Shown: positions 13,347 through 21,864 of the stretch, piece by piece
Layout: each line of letters begins with the position of its first letter
How positions within the stretch are numbered: position 1 is the first letter of the stretch
Assembly: GCA_021789605.1 (NCBI GenBank)
Contig: JAJYJI010000016.1
Location: forward strand, 1 to 38,719
DNA: 38,719 bases
Reading direction: 5' to 3'
From: a bacterium
GTDB lineage: Bacteria > SZUA-79 > Acidulodesulfobacterales > Acidulodesulfobacteraceae
Position numbers and translations under genes: made by a program
The notes under the pieces: generated by a model
Database searches by the model: none
Seen by the model: the letters and a program-made list of their open reading frames with translations, nothing else
Told to the model about the DNA's origin: nothing

Positions 13347-16070
13347 TTAATGGGCGTCCGCCCAATTTTTGCCGGTCCCTATATTTACGGTTAACGGAAC
13401 GTCCGCCAGAAGATTTTTGTCGGTCATTAAAACGGTTACTATGTCTTTAAGCTCGTTCAGCGAAGATTCTTCGGCTTCGAATATAAGTTCGTCGTGAACC
13501 TGAAGCACCATCTTCGCCGCTTTTTCCAATTTAGGAAGGCTTTGCAGTTTTTTATAGATGCGCACCATGGCAATTTTTATTATATCCGCCGCTGTCCCCT
13601 GTATCGGCGCATTTATAGCGGCTCTTTCCGAAAATGGTATATTTTTGGCCTGCGCATCAATATTTTCGCGGCTTACTCCTGAACGCAAAAGCGTTCCTAT
13701 GTAACATTTCCGTCCGAAAGCCGTCCTGACGAATCCCTTAGATTTAGCCTCCCTGACAGTCCGCCCCATATAATCTTTGATTAATGGATGATTCTTAAAA
13801 TATAAATCTATGTATAGTTTCGCTTCTTCCGCGGATATGCCGAGCTCTTTTGAAAGCCCGAAATGGCTCATTCCGTAAATTATTCCGAAATTAATGACCT
13901 TTGCTTTTCTTCTCATGGCCTGGTCCACTTCTTCGGGCCTTACGTTAAATACTTCGGAAGCCGTTTTTGTATGTATATCCTCATTATTTTTAAAACTTTC
14001 GATAAGGGATTCGTCTTTAGAAATGGAAGCCATAACCCTTAAATCAATTTGGGAATAATCCGCCGACAATAAAAGACAGCCCTCTTTTGCTATAAACGAT
14101 TGTCTTATTTTATTTCCTTCCGTGCCGGCAACCGGAATATTCTGAAGATTAGGGCTCTGGCTTGCAAGCCTTCCCGTGGAAGTAGTTACCTGCGAAAAAG
14201 ACGTATGCACCCTGCCGTTTTTATCGATTTCCCTTAAAAGCACGTCCACGAACGACGTCTTGAGCTTAACCTTGTTCCTATATGATATAAGGCTGTCCAA
14301 AAATAAGAGATAATTCCTGAAGGGGATATCTGCGCTTCTTTCGGAAAGCATTTCAAATTTAGATTTTAAAGTTTGCAAAACCTCGATATCCGTACTGTTC
14401 TTTTTCACCCTGTTAAATTTCATTGCGTCAAACATAATTTCGCTAAGCTGTTTCGGCGAATTAATATTAAATTCCCTGCCCGCAATACCGTGGATAATTT
14501 TTGAAAGCTTTTTGGAATCCGATTCCAAAGAAGCCGATAAAGACATAAGCAAATCTACGTCAACTTTGAAGCCGGCTTCTTCCATATCCGACAAAACCAA
14601 AGAGAGAGGCATATCGACTTCATAGAATAAATACCTTAAGCCGGAATCGCCTTCTATTTCCTCTTTTAATAACAAATAAAGCCTGTAAATCAAAAAGGCT
14701 TTATTGCTAAAATCCCGGCGGTCTTCCGACGTTAAGCCGCTTTGAAATTCCGATTCTATATCGTCAAGTTCATGCGAATGCTTTATTGGATTTAAAAGAT
14801 AAGAGGCTATTTTTATATCGAAACAAAGTCCGTTTAATTCTATTCCGTTATTTTTTAAAAATATTTTAACGGCGTTAAGGCCGTGCCCTATCTTGCATAT
14901 CGAACTATTTTTAAGCAAATCCAATATTTTTACGTTAACGGCAATATCTTTAAAACTCAAAGAAACCGGCCCTGTTTCTTTGGAATATATATATATTAAA
15001 TTTGGCGTTTCGTCAAACAATTCTTTGTCTTTAAAGCTAAAGCCGATATAGACTGAAAGAAAATGTACCCCGCCGCCATTATCGCCTTCACCGTTGTTTT
15101 TACGTTCGCCGTTCCCCGCGGCGGTTTCCAGATTCCTCAATAAAGAATTAAATTCAAGTTCCTTAAATACAGCGTAAAGCCCTTCGTTATCTTTTTCTTT
15201 TATAGCAAAATCTTCGACGGAATTAAAAATTTTACCGTTTAAGGGTCCTTTTTCAACCGAGGATTCTTTTCCCCTGAATTTATCCACGTTTGGGATAAAA
15301 TATGCTTTAGACAGGTCTATATCTTTATAAAACGAAGCTAGTTCCAAGCTTTTATAGGCATCTTCCTTATAGTTTACAAGCAATTCCTTAAGTTTAGGCT
15401 TTTTAACGGAATCTATATTTTTATAAACGCCGTCCAAATTGTGATAATCTTTTATTAAACTAAAAGCGGTTTTTTCGCCTATTCCCTTAATTCCCGGAAT
15501 ATTATCCGACGAGTCGCCCATTAATGCCAGAACGTAGCGGTATTCGCCGGGCTTTATTCCATACTCGGTTTCAAATGCGGATTCAGTAATTATTTTATTT
15601 TTCATCGCATCGTATATAAAGACCCTCTCCGATAATAACTGCTTTAAATCTTTATCGCTGCTTACAATGCAAACGGTTATCGATGAATTATCCGCGAAAT
15701 TTGCGACTATGCGCGCAATTAAATCGTCAGCTTCGTACCCGTTAAACTTAAATGTTTCAAATCCAAGAAGATAAGAAATATCGGTTAAATATTCGACCTG
15801 CGAAACCAAGTCTTCCGGCATCCCTTTTCGATTGGCTTTATAAGCTTCGTAAGACTGCTTTCTGAAACTTTCTTTAGAATCGAAAAGGCAGGCCCCGTAT
15901 TTCATATCCGTCTCTTTAATCAGCTTCATAAGCATTCTGGTGTAGCCTAAAGAAGCTCCCGTCGGATTGCCTTTGGAATTTGTAAGCGGGGGAAGGGCAT
16001 AATACGCCCTATAAAAATAGGAGCTGGAATCTATTAAGAAGATGTCCGCGTTAATACCTTTTGTTTCCAT
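13347..16070 (-). CDS. polA: DNA polymerase I, proofreading domain apparently degenerate
   Basis: A 907-residue family A polymerase for Okazaki-fragment processing and repair. Residues 1 to about 290 are the 5'-3' nuclease (FLIDSSSYFYRAYYAL, GYEADDLIA, VSSDKDLKQLL, GDSSDNIPGI) with its acidic metal ligands. Residues of roughly 320-480 align with the 3'-5' exonuclease fold (CKIGHGLNAVKIFL, FDIKIASYLL), but the DxE of the first exo motif and the Asp of the second are not evident, so proofreading is probably lost. The polymerase domain is complete: motif A DYSQIDLRV (Asp671), O-helix RRKAKVINFGIIYG (about 720-733) and motif C QVHDE (about 857-861). Motif A has Asp676 where most Pol I enzymes have Glu (SQIELR), the steric-gate residue. 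Confidence 0.95.
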   Translation of the reverse strand: METKGINADIFLIDSSSYFYRAYYALPPLTNSKGNPTGASLGYTRMLMKLIKETDMKYGACLFDSKESFRKQSYEAYKANRKGMPEDLVSQVEYLTDISYLLGFETFKFNGYEADDLIARIVANFADNSSITVCIVSSDKDLKQLLSERVFIYDAMKNKIITESAFETEYGIKPGEYRYVLALMGDSSDNIPGIKGIGEKTAFSLIKDYHNLDGVYKNIDSVKKPKLKELLVNYKEDAYKSLELASFYKDIDLSKAYFIPNVDKFRGKESSVEKGPLNGKIFNSVEDFAIKEKDNEGLYAVFKELEFNSLLRNLETAAGNGERKNNGEGDNGGGVHFLSVYIGFSFKDKELFDETPNLIYIYSKETGPVSLSFKDIAVNVKILDLLKNSSICKIGHGLNAVKIFLKNNGIELNGLCFDIKIASYLLNPIKHSHELDDIESEFQSGLTSEDRRDFSNKAFLIYRLYLLLKEEIEGDSGLRYLFYEVDMPLSLVLSDMEEAGFKVDVDLLMSLSASLESDSKKLSKIIHGIAGREFNINSPKQLSEIMFDAMKFNRVKKNSTDIEVLQTLKSKFEMLSERSADIPFRNYLLFLDSLISYRNKVKLKTSFVDVLLREIDKNGRVHTSFSQVTTSTGRLASQSPNLQNIPVAGTEGNKIRQSFIAKEGCLLLSADYSQIDLRVMASISKDESLIESFKNNEDIHTKTASEVFNVRPEEVDQAMRRKAKVINFGIIYGMSHFGLSKELGISAEEAKLYIDLYFKNHPLIKDYMGRTVREAKSKGFVRTAFGRKCYIGTLLRSGVSRENIDAQAKNIPFSERAAINAPIQGTAADIIKIAMVRIYKKLQSLPKLEKAAKMVLQVHDELIFEAEESSLNELKDIVTVLMTDKNLLADVPLTVNIGTGKNWADAH

Positions 16071-16174
16071 TATTTAGTCGTTGAGAGCATATCTTTGTCT
16101 GCGTTCATAAAACGGGCGGTTTTTGCATCCGAAGATGGAACGGAGTTCGGTTCGGCCGCCAATCCGCGACTATA

Positions 16175-16606
16175 TTATAATTTATGTTGTTTATGTTTTT
16201 GAATATCTATAACGCGGGTAAAGGCAAATCTATCGCCGAGCCTTTCGCCTTCCGGACTTTTTATAATAAAATAACCTTCGGCGGCATATGCTATAATACC
16301 GACGGTAACAAGCAGGAAATATCCTATAAAAGGTATAAAAGCAAATAAAAGTGGGATGGCAAGAAAAGAATTTCTTATTATGGACTCCTTAAATTCCGGT
16401 TTCTTTTCGCCTAAGGTCATGACGACCCTTAAACCCGTAATCCTTTTTCCAAGGCTTTCTCCTTCAAAAAAACCGTCGGAAATTAAAATATACAGGACTC
16501 CGGCCAGAAAACCATAGGGATAAAACATTTCGCTTAAAAAACCGAATATTAATAAATCTATAGCTTTAGCTATAAATCTGTTAAGGATGTTTGCCTTTTT
16601 ATCCAT
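16175..16606 (-). CDS. RDD-family membrane protein
   Basis: A 143-residue protein with three or four hydrophobic segments. The N-terminal RFIAKAIDLLIFGF gives the Arg and Asp of the RDD signature, and SLGKRITGLRVV is the second conserved stretch. RDD proteins are small inner-membrane proteins; some have been linked to ion exchange or stress, but most have no known function. It lies between ahbD and polA on the same strand with gaps of more than 100 bp, so co-transcription is uncertain. There is no strong ribosome-binding site before the ATG. Confidence 0.75.
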   Translation of the reverse strand: MDKKANILNRFIAKAIDLLIFGFLSEMFYPYGFLAGVLYILISDGFFEGESLGKRITGLRVVMTLGEKKPEFKESIIRNSFLAIPLLFAFIPFIGYFLLVTVGIIAYAAEGYFIIKSPEGERLGDRFAFTRVIDIQKHKQHKL

Positions 16607-16730
16607 AAATAAATTTATACGGCATTATTATTTAGCGGATTGCTATGCATGCGCGCGGCCAAAAAAGTATGCCGGCGATGGCAAGCGGCATTAAAGCGGC
16701 AAAACAATCCGAACAGAAACGGGGTTAGAT

Positions 16731-17861
16731 TTATTTGGCGGCGTTTCTTCCGCTGAGCGGCTCATAAATGCAATATGGCTCTTCTTCCATATAATCCCCT
16801 TTTTCGTAATACGCTCTTGCCCTGCACCCTTCGCAAACTTTTTTATATTCGCATTTCCCGCATTTGCCTTTTAACAAGCCGGTATCCCTTAAATTGAGAA
16901 AGACTTCGGAATTGCTCCATATTTCTCCGGCGGACTGTTTCGTGACGTCGCCCGCCTGAACCGGCAGATAACCGCACGGCTGAACCGCGCCTTTTCTCGA
17001 AATAAACATAACGCCGCTTCCGGCTAAACAGCCCTTGGTAACCGCGGCCATGCCGTGCGTTTCCGGACTTATGGTAATTCCTTCGTCTTTTGCCCTTTTA
17101 TGCATTATTCTGAAAAAATGGGGCGCGCAAGTAGCCTTAAGCTCTATTTTGCCCCTTAATTCCATGGTTTTATCGTAAAACCAAGAAAGTATATCTTCGT
17201 ATTTTTGCTTGTCCAGCATCTGCGAATCCGCAATCTGGACGCCGCATCCCACGGGCACCAGCATAAATATATGCAGCGCTTTTATATTGTTTTGCAGGGC
17301 TAAATTCAAAATATCTTTTACTTCGTCTTCGTTGTGTCTTGCAATAGTGGTGTTTATTTGAACTTCTACGCTTTCTTTCTGCAAATTTATAATTCCGTTA
17401 AACGCGCTATCAAAGGAACCGGGTATCATTCTGAACGAATCGTGAGTTTTTGCATTGGAGCCGTCAAGGCTTATGGAAACTCTTTTTATTCCGCTTTCCT
17501 TAACCCGTCTCGCAACTTTTTCGTCCACGAGCGTTCCGTTTGTTGCAAGAGCGACTCTTAGGCCTTTTTTCGTGGCATAACCGGCAATTTCGAAGATATC
17601 GTCCCTGTAAAGCGGTTCTCCTCCGGTTAATATAAGTATTGGACTGCTGAAACCGCAAAGTTCGTCTATTACTTTAAAACACTGTTCCGTCGAAAGTTCG
17701 TTTTCCTGCTTTTCCGTTTGGGCTTCTGCCCTGCAATGAATACATTTTAAATTACATCTAGCGGTAAGTTCCCAGAAAACCAGCCTGAGCTCGTTTTTTT
17801 TCGGCATCGAACCCGTCGTCATTGCGCCGTGAGGATGCCCTGCCATATGATTATTTTGCAT
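16731..17861 (-). CDS. ahbD: Radical SAM heme synthase AhbD (Fe-coproporphyrin III decarboxylase)
   Basis: A 376-residue radical SAM enzyme for the last step of the siroheme-dependent pathway: oxidative decarboxylation of two propionates of Fe-coproporphyrin III to the vinyl groups of heme b. The start is the ATG at 17861, with GGAG at 7 nt; an upstream ATG at 17876 is less well placed. The N-terminus is His-rich (NNHMAGHPHG). CNLKCIHC binds the radical SAM [4Fe-4S] cluster, and ILTGGEP and SISLDG are SAM-binding elements. A C-terminal SPASM-like Cys set (KGCLAGSG, QPCGY, GKCGKCEYKKVCEGC) holds an auxiliary cluster. It overlaps the ahbC stop by 11 bp. NirJ and related peptide-modifying enzymes share this layout, but pairing with ahbC and hem genes supports AhbD. 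Confidence 0.88.
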   Translation of the reverse strand: MQNNHMAGHPHGAMTTGSMPKKNELRLVFWELTARCNLKCIHCRAEAQTEKQENELSTEQCFKVIDELCGFSSPILILTGGEPLYRDDIFEIAGYATKKGLRVALATNGTLVDEKVARRVKESGIKRVSISLDGSNAKTHDSFRMIPGSFDSAFNGIINLQKESVEVQINTTIARHNEDEVKDILNLALQNNIKALHIFMLVPVGCGVQIADSQMLDKQKYEDILSWFYDKTMELRGKIELKATCAPHFFRIMHKRAKDEGITISPETHGMAAVTKGCLAGSGVMFISRKGAVQPCGYLPVQAGDVTKQSAGEIWSNSEVFLNLRDTGLLKGKCGKCEYKKVCEGCRARAYYEKGDYMEEEPYCIYEPLSGRNAAK

Positions 17862-19041
17862 CGTATATCTCCGCATCGGTCAGATAACACGCAGGGTCTG
17901 GAGCCCATAGGTCGTCTTCTTTAGCCTCCGACCTGACTCTGAAGTTGCCGTTACAGATATCTAACCATTTACAATCTTTACATCTTCCTTTTACGTATGC
18001 CTTTTTATTTTTAAGCTGCTTCATAAGCGGATTTGAAGTATCCGTCCATATCTCGCTGAACTTTCTTTCCTTAACGTTTCCGAAAGAATAGTGCCTCCAA
18101 AACTGGTCGGCATATACCTCGCCGTTCCAGCTGACGCAACCTATGCCCACTCCGGAACTGTTGCCCCCGTTCATTTTTAAAAGGCTCATGACGTTTGCGG
18201 CTTCTTCTTTTTTCCCTTCTTTTAAAAGCTTAAGATAAATGTAGGGGCCGTCGGCATGGTTATCCACCGTAAGAACCTCTTTCGAATTGTCCATAGAATA
18301 TATTTCTTTGGTAAGTTCCAGTATGGAATCGAGGGTCTGCCTTGCTTCTTCGTGGGATAAATCTTCTTCCATAAGTTTTGTTCCTCTTCCGGCATAAACG
18401 AGATGATAGAAACAGACCCTCGGAATATCCTCTTCTTCCAAAAGTTTAAAAATACCGGGGACTTCCTGAGCGTTTCTTTTATTTATGGTAAATCTCAATC
18501 CGACCTTAATGCCGGCCTCTTTTGCATAATTGATGCCGCTCAGCGCTTCTTTGAACGCGCCCTTTTTGCCTCTGAACCTGTCGTGGACGGTTTCAAGTCC
18601 GTCAAGGCTTATTCCGACATAAGACAACCCGACTTTTTTTAATTCAAAGGCAAGCTCTCTGGTAATAAGGGTTCCGTTGGTGGAGATAACCGCTCTCATT
18701 CCTTTTGACTTTGCGTAAAAGCACAGGTCTAGAAAATGCGGATGCATTAAGGGTTCGCCTCCCGAAAAAAGCAATACGGGAGAACCGAAAGCGGAAATAT
18801 CGTCTATGAAGGCTTTTCCTTCTTCAAGCGTAAGCTCGTTGTTATATTGAAGATTTTTGGACTGCGAATAGCAGTGGACGCAGTTTAAATTGCACGTTCT
18901 AGTCATATTCCAGACGATTACGGGCTTTTTATCTTCCGAAAACTGCAAAAGATGCGAAGGCAGTTTGCTCGAGAGCCGCCCGTAACGAAGGGCGTCTGAA
19001 GCATGCACTCCGCCGCAATAAAGTTTTGAAATTCCTATCAT
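17851..19041 (-). CDS. ahbC: Radical SAM 12,18-didecarboxysiroheme deacetylase AhbC
   Basis: A 396-residue radical SAM enzyme that removes two acetate side chains from 12,18-didecarboxysiroheme to give Fe-coproporphyrin III. The N-terminus MIGISKLYCGGVHASDALRY, followed by a SHLLQFS segment, is characteristic of AhbC and NirJ. CNLNCVHCYS is the radical SAM cluster motif, with LLFSGGEP and GISLDG after it. The C-terminal part has the auxiliary-cluster cysteines (GIGCVSW, GRCKDCKWLDIC, DPACYL). An AAGGAGAC site precedes the ATG. NirJ of heme d1 synthesis is the near alternative, but no nirS or nirF is present and ahbD follows directly. The partner decarboxylases ahbA/ahbB are not in the window. 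Confidence 0.9.
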   Translation of the reverse strand: MIGISKLYCGGVHASDALRYGRLSSKLPSHLLQFSEDKKPVIVWNMTRTCNLNCVHCYSQSKNLQYNNELTLEEGKAFIDDISAFGSPVLLFSGGEPLMHPHFLDLCFYAKSKGMRAVISTNGTLITRELAFELKKVGLSYVGISLDGLETVHDRFRGKKGAFKEALSGINYAKEAGIKVGLRFTINKRNAQEVPGIFKLLEEEDIPRVCFYHLVYAGRGTKLMEEDLSHEEARQTLDSILELTKEIYSMDNSKEVLTVDNHADGPYIYLKLLKEGKKEEAANVMSLLKMNGGNSSGVGIGCVSWNGEVYADQFWRHYSFGNVKERKFSEIWTDTSNPLMKQLKNKKAYVKGRCKDCKWLDICNGNFRVRSEAKEDDLWAPDPACYLTDAEIYDAK

Positions 19042-19103
19042 TTTATAATGTCTCCTTTAATTATAGTCATACAGGCCTAAAGCGAAAATAAATATTTTAG
19101 AAT

Positions 19104-20744
19104 TCAGGCTCGCATATTTTTTTTATGAAAGCATGCTATTTCGTCAACTAACGAATCTATATTTACGTCTTTAGATATTATATCAGATTTTATGCCAAAT
19201 CCCAACGCATATTCGGCGGTCTTTTTACCGATGCTTGCAAACTTGACGCCAGAATCGATAATCTTCTTTAAAAGACCTTTTTGAATGCTTTCGATAGCAT
19301 CCGCAAAATTTTCTACCGTAGAATAGCTTGTAAAACTGACGATAACGGAGCTTAAATCAAAAATATCGGGAAGTCCGATATTTTTGCCTGTTTTTTTACC
19401 GGAGCCGAAAATTTCTCGCAAATTCTCTTTCGATTTTTCAGGCACGACGGTTTCGTAAACCGGTAAATTTTTCAAAATTGCCCCTTTGGATTTAAGAAAA
19501 TCCGGCAGTTCCGGGTTTATCTTCAATGCCTGGGGAAAAAGAATTTTTTTTCCTCTAAGTCCCGTATCTTCTAAAATGCTTATTATTCCGGTCTGGGAAG
19601 ATTCGTCGGGAACGGCGTCGGGAATTATTCCATATTTTTTTAATTCCGAGGACGAAACTTTTCCCACGGAAATTATTTTCTTTCCGGAAAGCGACCTTGC
19701 GTCGAGTCCGTTTGAAAAATAACGTTCGAAAAATGCCGAAACGGCGTTTGCGCTCGTAAAAAGAAGATAATCGTATTCTTTAATATTATTTATTGCTTTA
19801 TCGATATTAGCTTTATCGATATTGCCGCCGTCTTTAAGAATTTTTATAAGTGGCAGGCTTATAACTAAAGCGCCTAGATTTTTAAGTTTTTGGGAAAGCG
19901 TGCCGGCCTGGCCTTCTCCCCTTGTAACTATTACTTTTAAACCGCTTAAAGGCCTTTTTTCGAACCAGCTTAATGTCTGCCTCAATTTTACTACATTCCC
20001 TATTATTAATATCAAGGGGCTCTTTAAGCCTTTTTTTTCGACTTCCGCCGCTATAGTGCTTAACGTTCCGACGGCAACCTTCTGGTTCAGAGTAGTTCCT
20101 TCCTGAATAACGGCACAGGGGGTATTTTCGTCTTTACCTGCATTAATTATATTTTTCGTATTGGAATCTAAATTTTTATATCCCATAAGAATGACTATAG
20201 TATCGGCTCCCGCCAGTCCGCTCCAGTTTATCGTGCTCTTTTCTTTATGTTCTCCTTCGTGGCCCGTCACTATGGCAACCGTTGAAGCGTAATCCCTGTG
20301 CGTCAAAGGTATGCCGGCATATGCCGGAACCGCGAAAGACGAAGAGATGCCCGGGATTACTTCAAATGGGATATTGTCTTTAAAAAGCCTCTCGGCTTCT
20401 TCTCCTCCTCTTCCGAACATATAAGGGTCCCCTCCTTTTAATCTTAAAATAACCTTATTTCCCATAGCTTTTTCCGCCAGAAGCTCGTTTATGGAATACT
20501 GCGGGAGAGTGTGGTTTGACGACCTTTTCCCGGCATAGATTATTTCGCAGCCCTCTTTCGCGAACGATAAAATCTCCTCGGAAATTAAACTGTCATACAC
20601 TATAACGTCTGCCTCGCCCAAAATTCTTTTCGTCTTTAAAGTTAATAACTCCGGGTCGCCGGGTCCGGCGCCGGCAAGATATACTGTGCCCGGTTTTTTT
20701 TTATTGCTTGTTTTGATATCTTTCTTAATTTCTTTTGTTTTCAT
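19104..20744 (-). CDS. Fused uroporphyrinogen III methyltransferase/synthase (CobA-HemD)
   Basis: A 546-residue bifunctional protein. Residues about 18-265 are the SAM-dependent uroporphyrinogen III C-methyltransferase: VYLAGAGPGDPELLTLK, VIVYDSLIS, RLKGGDPYMFGRGGEE and GISSSFAVPAYAGIPLTHR. It makes precorrin-2. Residues about 270-546 are uroporphyrinogen III synthase (LSGLKVIVTRGEGQAG, YDYLLFTSANAV, then the divergent second half). The fusion order, methyltransferase first, is common in anaerobes and clostridia. It is placed to pull uroporphyrinogen III toward siroheme, the precursor used by AhbC and AhbD. hemC precedes it after 151 bp that contain a long inverted repeat; ahbC follows after 62 bp. 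Confidence 0.94.
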   Translation of the reverse strand: MKTKEIKKDIKTSNKKKPGTVYLAGAGPGDPELLTLKTKRILGEADVIVYDSLISEEILSFAKEGCEIIYAGKRSSNHTLPQYSINELLAEKAMGNKVILRLKGGDPYMFGRGGEEAERLFKDNIPFEVIPGISSSFAVPAYAGIPLTHRDYASTVAIVTGHEGEHKEKSTINWSGLAGADTIVILMGYKNLDSNTKNIINAGKDENTPCAVIQEGTTLNQKVAVGTLSTIAAEVEKKGLKSPLILIIGNVVKLRQTLSWFEKRPLSGLKVIVTRGEGQAGTLSQKLKNLGALVISLPLIKILKDGGNIDKANIDKAINNIKEYDYLLFTSANAVSAFFERYFSNGLDARSLSGKKIISVGKVSSSELKKYGIIPDAVPDESSQTGIISILEDTGLRGKKILFPQALKINPELPDFLKSKGAILKNLPVYETVVPEKSKENLREIFGSGKKTGKNIGLPDIFDLSSVIVSFTSYSTVENFADAIESIQKGLLKKIIDSGVKFASIGKKTAEYALGFGIKSDIISKDVNIDSLVDEIACFHKKNMRA

Positions 20745-20787
20745 TGAATTTTAAGTTCCTTTTTAAGAAATTTATTTTATGGATTCA

Positions 20788-20863
20788 CGTTTCCGCGGAT
20801 ATTCTAACCTGCGTTTTTTATCAAGACATTTATTTCCTCTAAAAAATCATCCCCGCGGAAACG
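20788..20863. repeat. 76-bp inverted-repeat structure between hemC and cobA-hemD
   Basis: CGTTTCCGCGG (20788-20798) and CCGCGGAAACG (20853-20863) are exact 11-bp reverse complements around a 54-bp centre. Within it TTTTTTA and TAAAAAA can extend the pairing. On the transcribed (minus) strand no T-run follows, so it is not a plain terminator. It may be an mRNA processing or stability element, an attenuator, or a short MITE-like insertion with 11-bp ends. Confidence 0.6.
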
Positions 20864-20895
20864 GAAACCCAGTATTAATCATACGTTAAAAAATT

Positions 20896-21849
20896 TTATA
20901 AATTATTTTTGCTCAGTATTTCAAAAGCCCCTTTATTTATAAGTTTTAAAGCTAAACCTTTGCCGATGTTTTCGTAATCGTCTTTTTTGCCCTCGAACCC
21001 GTCTTCTATATATTCTCCCTGCATGTTCGAAACAAAACCTTTAATATGCAAAACGTTTCCCGTTAAATAGGCATAAGCTCCGACAGGAGAGGCGCACCCG
21101 CAATTTAATTCTTTTATGCACGCCCTTTCCGCAAAAACCGCGGCATAGGTATCGGCATCGTTTAGCGGCCGTATAATTTCTTTAACGTCTTCCCTGTCCG
21201 ATTTATGCTCTATTACTATTGCGCCCTGCCCGCACTGCGGTATAAACTCAAGGGGTTCGAGATACATATCTATATACGCTCCCAAATTAAGCCTTATTAG
21301 TCCGCTTGAGGATAAAACTATCGCGTCGAAGACTCCTTTTTTGAGCTTTTCCAATCTCGTATCTATATTGCCCCTGAGCGGCTCGAATATGACGTCGTCT
21401 TTGAATCTGGAAATTAACGCCCTCCTTCTTAAGCTTGATGTCCCGATTACGGCGCGATTTTTCAGCAAAGAAGCGAAATTTTTAGGATAATCTTCCGGCG
21501 TTTCCGGTTTATCCTTAAGGATAAGGCAATCCCGCGGGTCGTCTCTTTTTAATGCCGCTCCCAGAGTTAGCCCGTCCGGAATTATCTGCGGAACGTCTTT
21601 TAAGCTATGCACCGCGATGTCTATTTCGCCGCCGAATAGCGCTTCTTCTATCTCTTTTACGAACAAGCCTTTCCCGCCGAAACTGCTTAAAGACGCATTT
21701 AAAATTTTATCGCCGGACGTTTTAATAGTCGCTATCTCTATTTCTATATTTTCTGCATTGCTTTCGTAATGGCGTACGAGCATTTTCTTTACGAGATTAG
21801 CCTGATATAATGCAAGTTTGCTGCCGCGCGTTCCTATTTTAATTTTCAA
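20896..21849 (-). CDS. hemC: Porphobilinogen deaminase (hydroxymethylbilane synthase)
   Basis: A 317-residue cytoplasmic enzyme joining four porphobilinogens into hydroxymethylbilane. It starts at a TTG (21849) with AAAGGA 6-7 nt upstream, and the encoded IKIGTRGSKLAL is the usual N-terminus. Other marks are the catalytic VHSLKDVP, the Arg-rich IGTSSLRRRALI and RGNIDTRL, and the cofactor-binding cysteine in NCGCASPVGAY. It lies 15 bp after hemA, so the two are co-transcribed. Confidence 0.95.
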   Translation of the reverse strand: MKIKIGTRGSKLALYQANLVKKMLVRHYESNAENIEIEIATIKTSGDKILNASLSSFGGKGLFVKEIEEALFGGEIDIAVHSLKDVPQIIPDGLTLGAALKRDDPRDCLILKDKPETPEDYPKNFASLLKNRAVIGTSSLRRRALISRFKDDVIFEPLRGNIDTRLEKLKKGVFDAIVLSSSGLIRLNLGAYIDMYLEPLEFIPQCGQGAIVIEHKSDREDVKEIIRPLNDADTYAAVFAERACIKELNCGCASPVGAYAYLTGNVLHIKGFVSNMQGEYIEDGFEGKKDDYENIGKGLALKLINKGAFEILSKNNL

Positions 21850-21864
21850 AATATATCCTTTGGT

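Noticed and set aside
13256-13450. Plus-strand frame of 64 codons running from the gap into the polA 3' end
   Set aside because: It overlaps polA antisense and contains no known motif. The gap part has no start context.
17851-19041. NirJ of heme d1 synthesis
   Set aside because: The motifs fit NirJ too, but no nirS, nirF or nirE neighbours exist, and the adjacent ahbD-type and cobA-hemD genes favour the heme b route.
20788-20863. Intrinsic terminator between hemC and cobA-hemD
   Set aside because: The stem is strong, but the transcribed strand lacks the following T-tract and the loop is too long; recorded as an inverted repeat instead.
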